64,000 nt of DNA, taken from assembly GCA_035772785.1 (NCBI GenBank), contig JAOCPU010000046.1:62001-126000 (forward strand), written 5' to 3'. The notes under the pieces are model-generated. The model worked only from the letters and a program-made list of their open reading frames with translations, did no database searches and was not told the origin of the DNA. The translations under genes and the position numbers were made by a program. This document shows, piece by piece, positions 21,614 to 34,070 of this stretch (the stretch's first letter is position 1; every line of letters begins with the position of its first letter). This stretch comes from Phlebiopsis flavidoalba. Lineage: Eukaryota; Basidiomycota; Agaricomycetes; Polyporales; Phanerochaetaceae.

Positions 21614-24144
21614 TGCGGAAGGGAGGGGGCGATGCGCTACCCTACCCTGCGATTCGACGCGACGCGACGCTCCTGTCCGCGGGCTGGCTGTCGTCGCGTC
21701 GCGCGAGGCACCACCCCACGCACGGCGGCGGCGCGCGCGCGCGACAGGCGTCGACGTCGCATCGGAGGGCTGGCTGGCTTGGCTGGGACGCTGGATCGCG
21801 CGTTCAGGGGCGCGGGGGATCAGCATCAGGACGGGTTCGGTCGCACGTCTGTTTCGCGTCCCGTCCGTCGTCGTCGTCATCGGGCGGTTAGCAGGAAGGT
21901 TGTTGTTGGGATTTGTATTTTAGACACTAACCGCCGCTGCATTCTCGCATCTGTTCGAGCGGGCGACACCGCAATACCTCATAGACCCACGCTTATCCAG
22001 CGCGTGATGGCGACCCCGTTCTGCGAGCGTGGTGGGCTGATCGTGCATACTCGGAATTTTTTGGCTTTCTGAATGGGCGGCCGTGAGCCGCGGGAAAGTT
22101 GCGATTTGTAGAACAAAAAAGGCCAGCAGCAGGCCTTTGGGTGTAGTTTGCTTCCGGGGCTGCGCGCTGCAATGGAAAGTCAGGGTCGCGGGGAAGACGA
22201 ACAAGCACAAGGGGGGGGGGGGGAAGCGGACAATGCTCTGCGATGACGTGTGGTGTCGCGCAGGGACATACTTGCAACTGGGCGAGGACGAACGAACGAA
22301 CATGTGATGCTGTGCTTTGTGAGGGCTTTGGAATGCTGTGCCGTACGCTGTCAGTGCGATGATTGGTGCCAGTTGGCGGAATAATGCAGATGTCGTCGTG
22401 TGCGTATTTCTGACCGTTGCTCGATGGAGAGACAGTCCGATGGGGCCTCGGAGGATCCTGGCCATGCAGATTGGTTCGCCGCACGGTCTAGGGGGCAGGA
22501 TATGTTTGCGCGGGGCGAACATGGCGAGACATGATCTCGCCGGCGGACTGCGAGCGAGAAAGGGGCGGCTGAACGCTGACAGAGCAGCCTTTTCTGCACG
22601 TATGCGCCGGCGTGCCAGCACAAAAGCACTTGACGATCGTGGGCTTCGCCGCAGACAATCCCTTTTCATACTGACACGCACATGCTCGCTTGTTTGCTCT
22701 CCCCGCGCGCTTGCGACGAAGGGGCGCGAGGGCGAGGCTGGGCGACGAAAGGTAGGGGGAGGCGTTAAAGCGGGGAGGGCGGCTGCCCTGGCCGCCAACG
22801 GTTCGGTTCGCGCGCCACGGTGCGTGCGAGCCTAATCGCACCGGGCAAGTCGATCCCAGCTTGCGCGATGAGACATCCGGTCGGATCCAAGCACGCGAGG
22901 CCGGCCGCCGAACCACTGGGTATGGCTCCGCGCACCACTCGTGAAAGTCCGCCGTGGCGTGGTGCAGCTGCTGCTCGCCCCCGCCGTCGTCGAGGACGCA
23001 GATGGCGATGGGGGCCGCCAATGGGCATTATTTCCGCGCTGGACGGGAAAGCTGTGACCGCGCAGGTCTAGACTGGCTGTCCGCTCGCAGACATGGGCGT
23101 TGTGGGGACATCACGGGCGAGGATTCCCAGGCGAGCCTATAGTAAGGAGCGTCCAAGGCCCCTGGACGGGGCGCGCCGGAGGGTAACGTCGGAAGGGAAG
23201 AGGCTGCAGCAGGCGCACCCTGAGGCGAGCCTAGAGTGCAGCGCAAGCGGTGGCGGGAGGGTGGGTGACCGTGACGACGCGGGCCGGATTGGGACGCAGG
23301 CTATCTCTGTCCGCTCTAGGAAGCCAGTTAGTTTCGCCGCGGCAGCCCAGACTGCGATGTGTGCGTCCTGCGCGTGAGTGCGAACGTCGTCATATCCGCA
23401 TCCCAGCAGCACAGGCTGATATCACATGTGGCCTGGGGGCGATAAGGGTGCAGAGCGCGTGTCCGCCTTCGCGATCTCCTGGACGTCGCATGTCAGCGTG
23501 TCGGAAGATCAAGGGGAGGCGAGGGGGGACGTAGAGCACTTTGACTGGTGTCAGGTGTCAGCGCAGGGGGTGCAGATTTTTTTGCGCGGCCGCCGTCGAA
23601 TGCACCGTCGCCACAAAGCTGCAAGCGTTGATGGCGCTGCCCCCCGCTTGCGCTTGCGCCTGCAGGGCTCGACAGAGTTGTGGGCTTGGACGAACCTATT
23701 CTGGAGGTGTGTGACGCGAGCTGTGTACAATGGCAACGCGGGATGAGAAATTATTGATAATTATTGCTTCCATGGGGCGGACGCATTGGTCATGGCCAGT
23801 TAGCCCGGCAGAGTGGGACGCCTCGGCCGGCCAATGGACGCGACTGGTGATGCTAATTGCAGACCCAATTGATCGATCGTCTTCTGGTGCGAGCGCCGGC
23901 GTGACGTGGTGGGCAAGCTTAGGCGCGGGAGCGGGTGGCTGTCTCATGCGATCACGCATATGTTTGTCCCTCGAGATCCAGGATGCGAGATGTGCTTTTG
24001 GCGATATTATTATTGACACGCCAAGCGTCCGCTCCGACCTGTCATGTTCGGAAGGCGAAAAGCAAATGCGAGTACTACTACAAGAGCCCTCTGCTTCTCC
24101 TCATTCCATCACTTTACCCCTGTCCCTGAACACACCCACCCACA
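21614..24144. other. Intergenic, GC-rich, no recognised gene
   Basis: 2.5 kb with overlapping open frames on both strands, the longest on the - strand at 21920-22798. None has recognisable similarity, and codon usage gives no clear preference. A G-homopolymer lies near 22211-22223. The part from 24040, with GC-rich sequence turning into CT-rich blocks, is the likely promoter and leader of the Myb gene. Confidence 0.4.
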
Positions 24145-25252
24145 ATGTATCGTCACGACGACGTTCAGCAGCCAAGAGACCGCCGTGCATGGACCGACGA
24201 GGAGGACGAGCTCCTGCGAGCCGCCATCGAGAAGGGTACGCCCGCCACTGCTGTCCGTGCCTTCCCCCTTGCTCACGCTTCGCAGAGGACGGCGACGCGA
24301 ACCCGCCCTCGAAATGGCACGCCATCGCCAAGCACATACCGAACCGCACGAACAAGGACTGCCGCAAGCGGTGGTGGGCGCAGATGGCGACCCGCGTCTC
24401 CAAGGGCTCGTGGAGTGCAGAGGAGGATGAGCGTCTGTTCGCCGCCGTGGACGAGCTCGGCACCAAGTGGGCAGCGGTCGCGAGCCGGGTCGGTACCCGG
24501 AAACTCTAACTCTGGCCGTAAGTCCACAACCTTTCCCCGCGCGCGCGCATCTCGTGTCTGACCTCATCGCTTCGCCCTTTTCTCGCCCTCCCACGGACCC
24601 ATGCAGAATGCGCGAAGCGATGGAACGACGCTTTGAACCCGGCCATTGACCGTTCGGGCTGGACGCCAGAGGAGGTGTGTGCGCTCCCCGGTTCCCCCAC
24701 GCACACGCGCGCGGCGCTGAGCTCGCTTATCCCCCCAGGACACCCGCCTGCTCAAGGCCGTCGAGAGCCAGGGCCACTGCTGGGCGAACATCGCGCGCAC
24801 GTACCTGCCCGGTCCGCATCAGGCCTCGCCGCAAAGAACAGGTGAGCCCCGTAGGCGTCATGCGCTGTCGCAGATTAGAGTGCTGACACGGGCCATCATG
24901 CGCAGGATACAATCACCTCATCCGCGGGCAGCTCGGATCGCTCGCCGTCGAGCAGGGGCCGCCGCATGTCCGCCGCCGCCGCGATGCGCCGCCGCAGCAC
25001 CCGCGGCTCGTCCATCTCGTACCATGTCCAGCCCTCGTCGCCGCGCTCGACCGCGAACTCGCCCCCCGCCGTCGTCCAGCGGCGCGTTCGAGCCCCGAGA
25101 GCTCACGGCATGCCCGCCGACGCCGACCGAGATCTACGCGAGCTGCACGCGCGCCGCTCGACTTCCGCAGCGCGCACCCCACGCGCACTCGCACACACCA
25201 CCACGGCGCGAAGTGGGCCCCGCACCTGCCCGACGTACCCCTCTTCGAGTGA
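24145..25252 (+). CDS. Three-repeat Myb/SANT DNA-binding protein
   Basis: Probable nuclear DNA-binding regulator. Starting at ATG 24145, splicing gives [18 protein letters not shown], then [20 protein letters not shown] (repeat 1), [19 protein letters not shown] with [12 protein letters not shown] (repeat 2), [18 protein letters not shown] (start of repeat 3), and [19 protein letters not shown] with [15 protein letters not shown] and YNHLIRG. The spaced tryptophans and the recognition helices of each repeat are evident. Introns are clear at about 24236-24291 and in three later positions, each ending in CAG. The frame between repeats 2 and 3 is off by one around 24500. A His/Arg/Pro-rich tail leads to a stop at 25250-25252. 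Low-complexity sequence to about 25908, with HHHGAQYGGPAWAGG-like peptides, may be more of the same C-terminus after a frameshift. Similar R1R2R3 proteins occur in Agaricomycetes; the target is unknown. Confidence 0.85.
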
Positions 25253-25910
25253 CGTTGCACGCCCTCGCGCTGCACTCGGGCCCGCCGACGCCCGCGGCGC
25301 TCGTGTGAGAGGAGATGACTGAGCATCGGCAATCTGCACCCTCGTTCGCCAGCGGCTTCGCGCTCTCGACCCGTAACGCTCGACGCGGCGGCGGCGCTCG
25401 GCCACCACGCCCCGCTCTCGCCCTAGGGTACGCGCTCGACGGCGGCGTGATTGCTCTGGGGACGCGGCGGTCGACCCGCTGGGCGCCCTTGCCCGCGTAC
25501 AGCAGCTACCTCGACCCCTGCCCGTGGCGCCACGGCCTGGCCCCGAGCTGCACCCCCGAGCATGTCGAGCAGCGCGGCTCGGAGCGCAGCGTGAACAGCA
25601 CCTGCCCGCAGCTGGGACACACCGCGCATTTCGCACGGGGGTTCATGGGGCATGAGCCGCATGTCGCGGGGTACGGCGCGTATGTGCACGATTTCGCGGG
25701 CGGCATGCCGCCCGTTTCTCGGCGAGCAGCAGGGCGATCCCCGTCTCGCGGCGTGGCGCTCGCGATGTGCGATCCGACGTTACCCCTCGCCTGGCCGGCA
25801 TGCCGCACCACCATGGCGCGCAATATGGCGGGCCTGCTTGGGCGGGCGGGGCAATCGACACCGCGGCGCTAGCCTCATCAACACGCCAAACGAATGCTCT
25901 ATGGACCATG
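25253..25910 (+). other. Possible C-terminal extension of the Myb gene
   Basis: A 185-codon frame (25315-25872) and alternative frames here encode Gly/His/Pro-rich sequence such as GFMGHEPHVAGYGAYVHDFAG. This is the type of disordered tail fungal Myb proteins often carry. It could be joined to the preceding gene by a frameshift or intron, but nothing decides this. Confidence 0.35.
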
Positions 25911-28900
25911 GTGCGTGTTTTTTTCTGCCTTCTCGGTGTGCAATAACAGATGCCTGATTGTGCATATTGTTGTGTTTCAGTAAAAGCACGACGGCTCATG
26001 AATAGCACTGCAGGACATCGCTAAGTTATTTCTTTTTCGACGCGCGCGAACGCACACCGCTCCCCGGACGCCTGGAATTTGTATTCGGTTCGCGGAGACG
26101 CCTGTGCTGCCAGCCCCCATCCCATCCCATATTCTATACGACGGAGGAACCCACAACACACCCTTGTTTGTAATATATGACTTATGCATCATTACCTGTA
26201 AACCACCGGTCGCCTGTAACAATACCACTAGAGAGGACACTACGCAGCATCTTCAATGTCTTTTTTTTTTCGCACCATGACGAATTCGAGTGTGTGATGA
26301 AACCAGAGCAAGGAGAGGAAGGTGATCCGTACCACACCTGTATGTTCCGCCCGACGACGCACCGGGGTTCGTGGCACGCGCCGTGGCGCCCACGACACGA
26401 CACGACCACGATAGACAGACAGACGCGATAGACACAGCGGGCCCGTCGTGGCGCCCGCGCATTGGCGTGCGCTGGCATGGTCAACGCGTCTGCGACACAC
26501 GAAGCTGCCACAGGATTCCCTGCTGCACGCTCGGTCGTCTGCGCAGCTACCTCCAGGCGGCGCTTTTGGGTGGGGGGTGGTGGTCGTGCTGGGCGAGGAG
26601 ATAGTGGCGCATCGTATTGTGCAATGAGCCCTCGGAGTCGGTGAGTGCCGCCGTTAAGGTTGGGCGAGCTGCGAGCTGCGCTGCGGCCGCGCGAAGCGAA
26701 GCGCAGGGTGACCGGTTATCGTTTGTCAGAAGGTGGGTCGAGGCCGTCGACGGAAGAGGTGGGGTGGGATCAGCCCATGCCTGGGGCACACGCTCGCTAT
26801 ATAGCCTTGGGTGCAATTCGGAATTGCGTGCAGAAGCTCGTCGTGTGCTGGACGGTGTGTAGCGCGCGGAGTGCAAGTGCGCGAGTGTATGCGCGCATGA
26901 TATGCACTCTGGCCGCGTAAGGGAGCGGGCGGGCGCGGCGCCTCGAGGTTGCTGAAGCAATAATCGATGGAGTGGGTTGGCGTGGTGGCGCGCATGGGGC
27001 GCAAGAGCGAGGGCTAGGTTCCGTGGGTGGGGCCCTGTCCATTGGTCAGGTCTCGGCGCTACACGGCGTGTTCCACCGAAAACTGTGGGCGAGGGTTCCC
27101 AGAAGCGGCTGCCTGTTCGCGGGCGTGGTGTGATTCTGCTGGTGTTGAATAACACCCCGGACGGGGGGCATCGACTGATTGAATAGGGATGGGAACCGAA
27201 GCAGGGCGGTGGTGCGAAACGGCATGCTCGCGCAGTCCAGCCCTTCGGCGAACCAGCCTGCAACTTGCGGGTGCCAACGTCGCCGGCGAGGCTTTGTAAT
27301 CGCACAGACATCGCCCCCCGTGGGAGAGGAACGGTGTGAATAACGATGGTGCTCGCCGCGAGCCTCGTGCGGGGGGCACGCACCCGACTGATCGTCCCTG
27401 CTCGTTTCCCGGGTGGCAAGGCCACACGGACGTCACCGCGGTGCCGCCGGGGGGGCTTCTTGCTTCCGCCCGCCCTGGCCGTCTCCCGTCTGCTCGTACC
27501 GCGCCGCGCCCATCAACCGAATCAGGCGCGTCCGAGCGGCGCGGCTGGGTGCTGGCGGGTGGCTACCCGTCGCGACTCCTGCGGTTGCCAATTCCGAAAT
27601 GCCGTCTGCGAGGAGCGCACGCGCGCGTGTGCCACGCCAGATCGCGCCCTAGCCGTCACCTCCTACGGTGCATGGTGACCGGCGCTTGCTCAGCGGGCTA
27701 GGCCCAAGGTGCTCGGGGGCCACTCTGGTCGCCCGTGGCACTTGTTACGACTCGCGGATTCTCCCTGGCGACACAGGACGACTACGGCTGAGAGGCGCTG
27801 GGTTGGAAGGGGCCCCCTGTCTGCCACAGGACGTTGTCCGCGACGCGTCATTACGTCAGCATGTGAAAGTCATATCGCGTGAGACGGAACGCGTCGCCAA
27901 TGACCGCGCGCGCGCACGCGATCATGGCCTAGGGCACACGTCGACGCATTAACGCGCTCGCGAAGGGCAAACTCTTAAAAGGGTCTAACAGTTGATTAGA
28001 AAGAAATGACGCAGTCGGTTCCGGAAGGATGAGAATCGTAGGGTCGGTCGCTGCCGATGCTAGGTCGAAACGGAATGCACCACCACGCCCTAAGAAGGAA
28101 AGGGTCCGCCCTGGGAAAACGTCAGCGCACGCCGGCTGTCGGCCGATCGCGCGGTCTCCGCTCGATGTGTTCTAGGCATAGCTCCTGAAGCGCGGCTCAG
28201 TTATATCTCATGCCTTTGGCTGTCTAGGGTGTTAATGATCCTTCGTTTCCACCGTTCACATGAGGGCTGAACCCGGCTATCTCAAGTGCATAGAAATTAA
28301 ACTGGAAAAAGCGACGAAGTCCGACCCCTCTTCTCTGCGCAAACTCCGAAGCTCAGGGTATCAGCTGCCAGTACTCTAGCACCGGGGCCACACGCTCACA
28401 CCTGCGCCGGCATGTCTTCAGACGCAGCCTAGACCCTTGGACTACGGAGGCAGTTCGCAGTACAGTTTCCCAGTAAAAGAGAGAACACTTTATCGCATTC
28501 ACGTTTCAGCCCTAAAAAGGAAAAGCGTACAGAAGAATATCAAAGTGATAGAAAACACAGGATGATAGAAGACGGTGACGCACCAGAAAATCACTCTTCG
28601 CGTTTTCATGGCCCTGAAGATACCTCCCAAACGAGGGGAGCGTGTGCCTGGGGTATCATACTCACCGCACGAGCAGTACCATGCCAGCGGGCAAACTAAC
28701 AGGGTCACACCTCTCACAGAAGTGATCCCCAGCTGCGCTACCGTAAAATAATAATACGCTGGCGAAAAGCGCCTCACCACGGAGTTTACATCCTTAAAAC
28801 TATCATACATAAGACCCCGAAATAAGCACACCCCGACGACCCCCGAAGTGATCGACAGGGTCGAGTGTCAACAGGGCAGTTCCCCCCCCCCACACCCGTC

Positions 28901-29319
28901 GGCCGAGCCCCAGTGTTTGCAAAGCCCGACTAGGCCTGACGCGCAAGCCTAAGCGGGCATCGCGCGCTTACGATCGACCGAGCGATACACGTGTGCCGGC
29001 CCTGTGCGCACGGTGCGCTGACCTGACGATGCGCGCGGCTGCGATTCGTCGGTTTTTTCTTGCTTTCATTCGCTGTGTGTCGGGCTGTGGCATCAACGCG
29101 TGCGTTTGAGCGTGAGACGTGTAGAGTGCGCTGTGGTGCACGCTAGAATGTGGTGTCATGGGTCATGAGGGTGGATTGCATGCATGCTGTCGAATGTTCT
29201 GTGCCGCAAACTGACATACTAGTTTCGCTAGTTTTCCAGACTTTGACTACTCGTCTCGGTGTAGGACCAACCACCCACAACGACCAGGTCCTACGCGACA
29301 AAGCATTCTCGCCGCGCCA
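25911..29319. other. Long GC-rich region without recognised genes
   Basis: 3.4 kb without identifiable proteins. The longest frame (26547-27425, - strand) is Ala/Arg/Pro-rich, as expected by chance in GC-rich DNA. 27953-28498 has no open frame of useful length on either strand, which is unusual at this GC content. It was scanned by eye for tRNA, 5S, U snRNA, SRP, RNase P and rRNA motifs and none was convincing. Confidence 0.45.
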
Positions 29320-30255
29320 TGGTTACCTTCAAGACCCCGAGCGGCCGACTCACGATTCCGTCTTCTAAGGAACACATCAATCACAAACATCACTCGCACA
29401 CTTAAGCTCACGGCACTGAAGAGTCAACGAAACTCTACCTACCCAACAAAAGGATTTTCTCAATCACAGCGAAACTATCACGATGTCACGTAGAAGTCCG
29501 TCGACAGCGGCAACTACATGCACCACACCGATACACGCGCATACACTCACCTCCGCGACTCAGGAAGATGTACCGTCTTCTGCACGCCAACTCGCGACCC
29601 TGGCTTCGGTGCAACGGGCAATCTTCATCTCATATATCGCTCGTTGGATGTTGATTGGTGGAACCCCTCCGCTACAAGCGGCATCTTCAGAAACGCCGGT
29701 CTGGGCGTCCGCGGCCGATGGCGGCATGGTGGCGGGGTTACTGTACAGAAGAAGCGGCGTTGGTGGTGGGTAGAGGTGAGCGATCATTCGGTGCGCTCTG
29801 TTGAGCATGGCGCTGAATGCACTTCTTCCTCGAGATGCGGAAGAGCCCGTTCAATGGCCAGCGGTGGCGAGTGGCGAACAAGCTGCGGCAGGTGGAGGTG
29901 CAATCTTTCGTGGACCTAGATGCCGGATCGATTCACAGTCGAAAGCTACGTGGTTTGAGAGGAATGGATCGTTTCATGGACGGGTAGGTCGTTTCTGCGC
30001 TAAAGAGAGAGTGCAATGGCTGACGTGCTCCGTAGCTCGACGGTTTCATGGTCAAGTACTGAAAGAAAGGAAAATTGACGAAACGCAGGCGCTCGCAAAC
30101 AGCCTGAACCCACTCATGTTCGCGTCAATGAGGAATCAAACAAGTGGCTCTGGTTATGTGTTCAGCCAAGGTCTGGCCCAGGCACTGAAAACACAAAGGC
30201 CCAAACGACCTGATCCGTACGCCAGTACCAAGGTTGCTGTAACTTGCTACATTTG
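29320..30255 (+). CDS. Uncharacterised multi-exon protein
   Basis: I do not recognise this protein. Reading starts plausibly at the ATG at about 29320 (MVTFKTPSGRLTIPSSKEH). Later pieces include DRYMHHTDTRAY-like and DVDWWNP peptides at 29510-29665, then ALFLEMRKSPFNGQRWRVAN near 29820-29880 and QVEVQSFVDLDAGSIHSRKL, then after a short intron KIDETQALANSLNPLMFASM and SGYVFSQGLAQALKTQ, ending about 30255. The last two pieces have clear protein character and no low complexity. There is no signal peptide, membrane segment or catalytic motif. Exon order is inferred from frame and splice-like junctions. Confidence 0.45.
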
Positions 30256-31881
30256 ATCACCGTCGCAACATTGGACCCTGAACATTATGCACGATTTCTA
30301 GCCACGCATGCACGACACCAGCTTCCGCGCGCTCGAAGCACGCAGCGGCATCCCGTTCGCTGCAGGCTCCTGCCGCGGGAGGCACGCAAGACGTCGCCGT
30401 CGTGCGGCCATGGCGCGATATCACCGTGCGCCGATGCTTCGCGGGAGCACCTCATCCCCCCCCTCTGCCGTCGCCCAGCTCCCATCGGTGCCCCCCCTCC
30501 GAGCAAAGGACACCGCGCAGCCAGCTGTCTCATTTTTGCCCATCCGCTACGCAGGGTCGAAACCCGCTTCGACGGCGCGCGGACGTTCGGTTGGCCCGCC
30601 GGAGCATGGAAGTAGCATTACTGCAGCCTGTTCTTAGCATCGGCTTTCGCGTGCGAGCCCCCTTCGTCCGAGGAGGGCCTACGGGTCTGGACACCCCACC
30701 CGACGTTTTTCGTCCGCGTCGGGCAAACTCGGCGCAAGGTCCCTGCCGCATTGGGACCGGCAAGCCCGCGGGACCGCCACCGCGGTTGTCTCCGAAATGG
30801 GCCATTGTCGGCGCGCGCGCGGTCCGCGACGATCAGCGTGCGCGTTCACAGGCGGTAAAGTTCGAGGCTTTGCCGCCACTTCCGTGACCGTCCTGCGATG
30901 ACCCTCCCCGGTGCCGACCGCTTGCCGTGGCGATTCTCTATCTATATTCTTCCTTTCGGTGGCGGCAGGCTTGGTATAAAGAGCGGCGACGCCCCCATCT
31001 CAAAGGCCCTTTCTTTCCGAGGTGCGGGGCACGTCTCCCCCGCAGGTGGATTTGTGTGCGCACCGTCGCGCCGTGCCGCCGGCCGCCGTCTCTGATGCTC
31101 CCCCCCGCGCGCCCGCGTCCCCCGCGTGGGTTCACTTCACCCTGGACGCGTCTGGACGCGGAACATCAATTGGGATATTCTCTTGTGTCTGGATGCGTGG
31201 TACTGTGAGACATGTAGTGTGAACGCGAGGACGCTCCCCGCTCAGATACGAGGCGGCGTGTCACTCTTGCACGCCATTCCGCCCACGTATGACAGCTCGT
31301 GAGTGCGATTGGTGAGCGGTCTGGTATGATGCTGTATTTGACGTCCTAGAAAGTGGTCTGGCGGGTACCAGGTCGAGTCTTACCTAAGGTCATGGCGGGC
31401 CTCCAGACGCGACATATTGCTACCGCGTCGGTACGCGCCAGCTTCTGAACGCGTCCTCACTCACGCGTATACACTCCAAGCTGGCTTCTCCAAAACTTCC
31501 ATCGCAGGCTTTGTTCCTCATTATTGCGCGCCACGCAAGCGTGCGACCCTCCGTCGACTCTCCATCCACTCCTCACCACCTCCTCGCTCACCATTGCAGA
31601 TGGTCTCACAATCTGTTGCGTGTGGACGCAGGTGGACGCAGGCTCTGGGCGTGCTCCCGAGACGACCCGATGAGGCCTGCCTGGACCAGCCACGTGACTT
31701 CCCGTTGCCAATTGTGGCGATCCCGCGTCGTCGGGCGCTGGGCCGACGGCTTCGGTCTTACTTGGCGCGCTAGTTTCGACGGCCTTCTAGACGATCATCC
31801 CGCCAGACTCCTTCGGGCCTCGATATCGGTCCTCGACCTTGGCTGGCTTGCCTCCGCATACGTCCGTCGAAAAATTCGCGC
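30256..31881. other. Intergenic, no recognised gene
   Basis: GC-rich in the first half (30300-31150) with overlapping chance frames on both strands; nothing resembles a known protein. The last 200 bases are the promoter region of the MFS gene. Confidence 0.45.
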
Positions 31882-31888
31882 TATATAA
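31882..31888 (+). promoter_or_regulatory. TATA box of the MFS transporter gene
   Basis: TATATAA about 145 bases before the MFS start codon, followed by CT-rich tracts (31955-32030) ending just before the ATG. This is the usual core-promoter arrangement of filamentous fungi. Confidence 0.6.
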
Positions 31889-32031
31889 GACCATGCTGGG
31901 GCCCACGCCGTCTTGCTCACTGTAATTGTTCCAGCCTCTCCAGGCGAACACCACTTTCACGACCCCTTTCTCCCTCTCCTCTCCTCTTTTAATCCGTCTT
32001 CCCCCCTTTATCCCTCTATTCCGCCACCGCC

Positions 32032-34070
32032 ATGTCCGACTCCCCCAGCCGCGCGTCGAGCACCGTCGCGCCGGAGCCGCCGACGACGCCGCTGCCGACG
32101 CCGCACGACAGCAGGTCCACATCCAGGACCCCGCGAAGATGCACCACGACCCGAACCGCGCGGATCTGTCGTTCCCGTTCATGACACGAACATACCAGCA
32201 GGGCGGCTTCACGGACGAGTATCGTACCGTCACGAAGGAGGGCTACGTCCAGGCGGACCTCGCCCTCCGCCCATCCCGTCGCATCACTCGGACATCCCGG
32301 GCGCGTTGCGCGATCCTGAGAAGGCGCGGGACCTTTTTCAGTAAGAAGAAACTCGTCACGTTTGTGCCGGACGATCCTGAGGACCCGCGGAATCTCTCCT
32401 ACTGGTACAAGTGGTGTAAGTAGTCTTCTATCCACAGCTGAGGCAAGCGATTTAATTTCATGTTTTTTTCATTCACAGATATTACCGCTGTTTGTGCTTT
32501 CTCCGTTGTCGAGGTCGCTTTTGCCTCTGCAGTTATCACCGGCGACTTTAAAGATGTCATGGAAGAGTTCCACAATGGGCGACGTCGTCGTCGCTCTCTC
32601 CGTCACATCTCATGGTCTGCGGGCTTCGGTATCGGCCCCCTCTTCTGGCGCCCATGGTGCGTGATTTTTGCGATCAATTACCTCACGCATGTGCTGACAC
32701 CTGACACCCACAGAGCGAGATGCTCGGTCGCCGACTGCCTCTGGACGATCCCCTCCTTCATCTACGTCCTCTTCATCATCCCCTGCGCGGTCGCCTAAAA
32801 AACTATCCAGACGCTGCTCATCGCGCGCTTCTTCTGCGGCATCTTCGCCTCCGCGCCGCTCACACGCTCGCGGGCGGGACGATCTCGGGGACGTGTGGGA
32901 CAACGAGGAGCGCGGGTTCGCGATCGCGCTCTTCGCCGCCGCGGCCGTACGGCGGGCCCGTGCTCGGGGCCCATCGTCGGCGGCTTCGTCGGCGAGACCG
33001 TCGGCTGGCGCTGGATCTTCTGGGTCCAGAATGATCTTTGCGGGCGTCATGGCCGTCTTCAAGTGCACCAATCCCAGAGACGTCGCATGCGCTGTTATCC
33101 TCAAGCGCCGTGCGAGGAAAGTGCGGAAGGAGACGGGCGATGAAAAAATATGGTCACTGAGATGCAGGAGCTGTTCAAGGTTCCGTTCAGCGACTTGCTC
33201 ATTGAGACTCTCATCCGGCCGTTTGGCATGCTCGCCACTGAGCCAATTCTCCGACTTTGCTCTCCCTCTACATTGCTCTCATTTACGGTCTTCTGGTAAG
33301 CTCCATCTTCACATTGTGGGAAAGAGCGGTGGATACTCATGGTCATCCCACAGTACGCCTTCTTCTTCAGCTACCCCGTCGTCTTTGGCGGATACTACCA
33401 GTGGAACGACGGGCAAGGTCGGCCTGACATTTATCTCCGTCTGGATCGGGCCTCGCCGGCGCGCTCTTCGTCACTACACACGCGCTTCGGAAGACTTAGG
33501 CCCCCCCTCGAGCAAAACTACCGCGCACGGATGCTCGCAAAGGGCGGGTAAAGCGGACCCGGCGAGGACCGCCTGGTGGGGGATGATGCTCGGCTCGATC
33601 TGGGTGCCCCATCTCCCTGTTTCATCTTCGAGGCTGGACGAGCCCGCCGTACGTGCAGCCGCGGGCGGGGCAACGGCTGCGGGCACGTGGGTCGGCCCCG
33701 TGAGCTCGGGCAAGGATCCCGTTCGGCTATTTGGCATGGTCACGATCTACTTCTCCGCGAACGCGTGACATCATTCGACGCGTTCCCCGGCTACGGTCGC
33801 GTCTGCGCTCGCGGCCAAGACCCGTCGTGCGGTCCGGCTCGGGCGCCGCGATGCCGCTGTTCATCACCGCCATGTACCACAACTTGGGCAACGGCTGGGC
33901 GGCCGAGCACCTGGGCGTTCATCTCTCTGGCCATGGTACGTTCTTTCCCTTAACCTTGTTGCGTGCATCAGGCTCATCAGCCCCACTACGTAGAAGATTC
34001 CTATTCCATTCCTCTTCTACCGCTACGGCAAGGCTATCCGCGCCAAGTCAAAGCGCGCCCCGCAGCGTAA
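32032..34070 (+). CDS. MFS multidrug/polyamine-type transporter (DHA1-like), frame interrupted
   Basis: Twelve-helix plasma-membrane H+ antiporter family that exports drugs, toxins or polyamines. The start MSDSPSRASSTVAPEPPTTP is followed by a long cytosolic N-terminus (FVPDDPEDPRNLSYWYKW is the family's PxxPxNWxxxxK block at 32370-32416). Then come AVCAFSVVEVAFASAVITGD, GFGIGPLFW, LGRRLPLWTIPSFIYVLF-like helices, TLLIARFFCGIFASAPL, GGTISDVW, ERGFAIALFAAAPYGGPVLGP and VGWRWIFW. The last four are the hallmark DHA1 motifs. The second half gives ALIYGLLYAFFFSYPVVFGG, GWGMMLGSIWVP-like and MVTIYFSANAYIIDAFPGY. The end IPIPFLFYRYGKAIRAKSKR is typical of this family, so the stop is near 34070. At least one intron follows 32415. 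More than six frame changes occur. It could export the polyketide product, but nothing proves that. Confidence 0.85.

Noticed and set aside
22205..22225. Long G homopolymer considered as a structural (G-quadruplex) element
   Set aside because: A single run, in an assembly where homopolymer lengths are unreliable.
21920..22798. 292-codon open frame on the - strand
   Set aside because: No recognisable similarity and low-complexity composition, with competing frames on the other strand.
26547..27425. 292-codon open frame on the - strand
   Set aside because: Ala/Arg/Pro/Thr-rich composition, no domain, and overlapping open frames in several other phases, as expected by chance in GC-rich DNA.
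28190..28330. On the - strand, GTGAACGG...AACGAAGGATCATTAAC resembles the end of fungal 18S rRNA next to ITS1
   Set aside because: Only a short stretch matches. The flanking sequence has none of the conserved 18S 3' helices, nor ITS or 5.8S sequence beyond it, so it is treated as coincidence.
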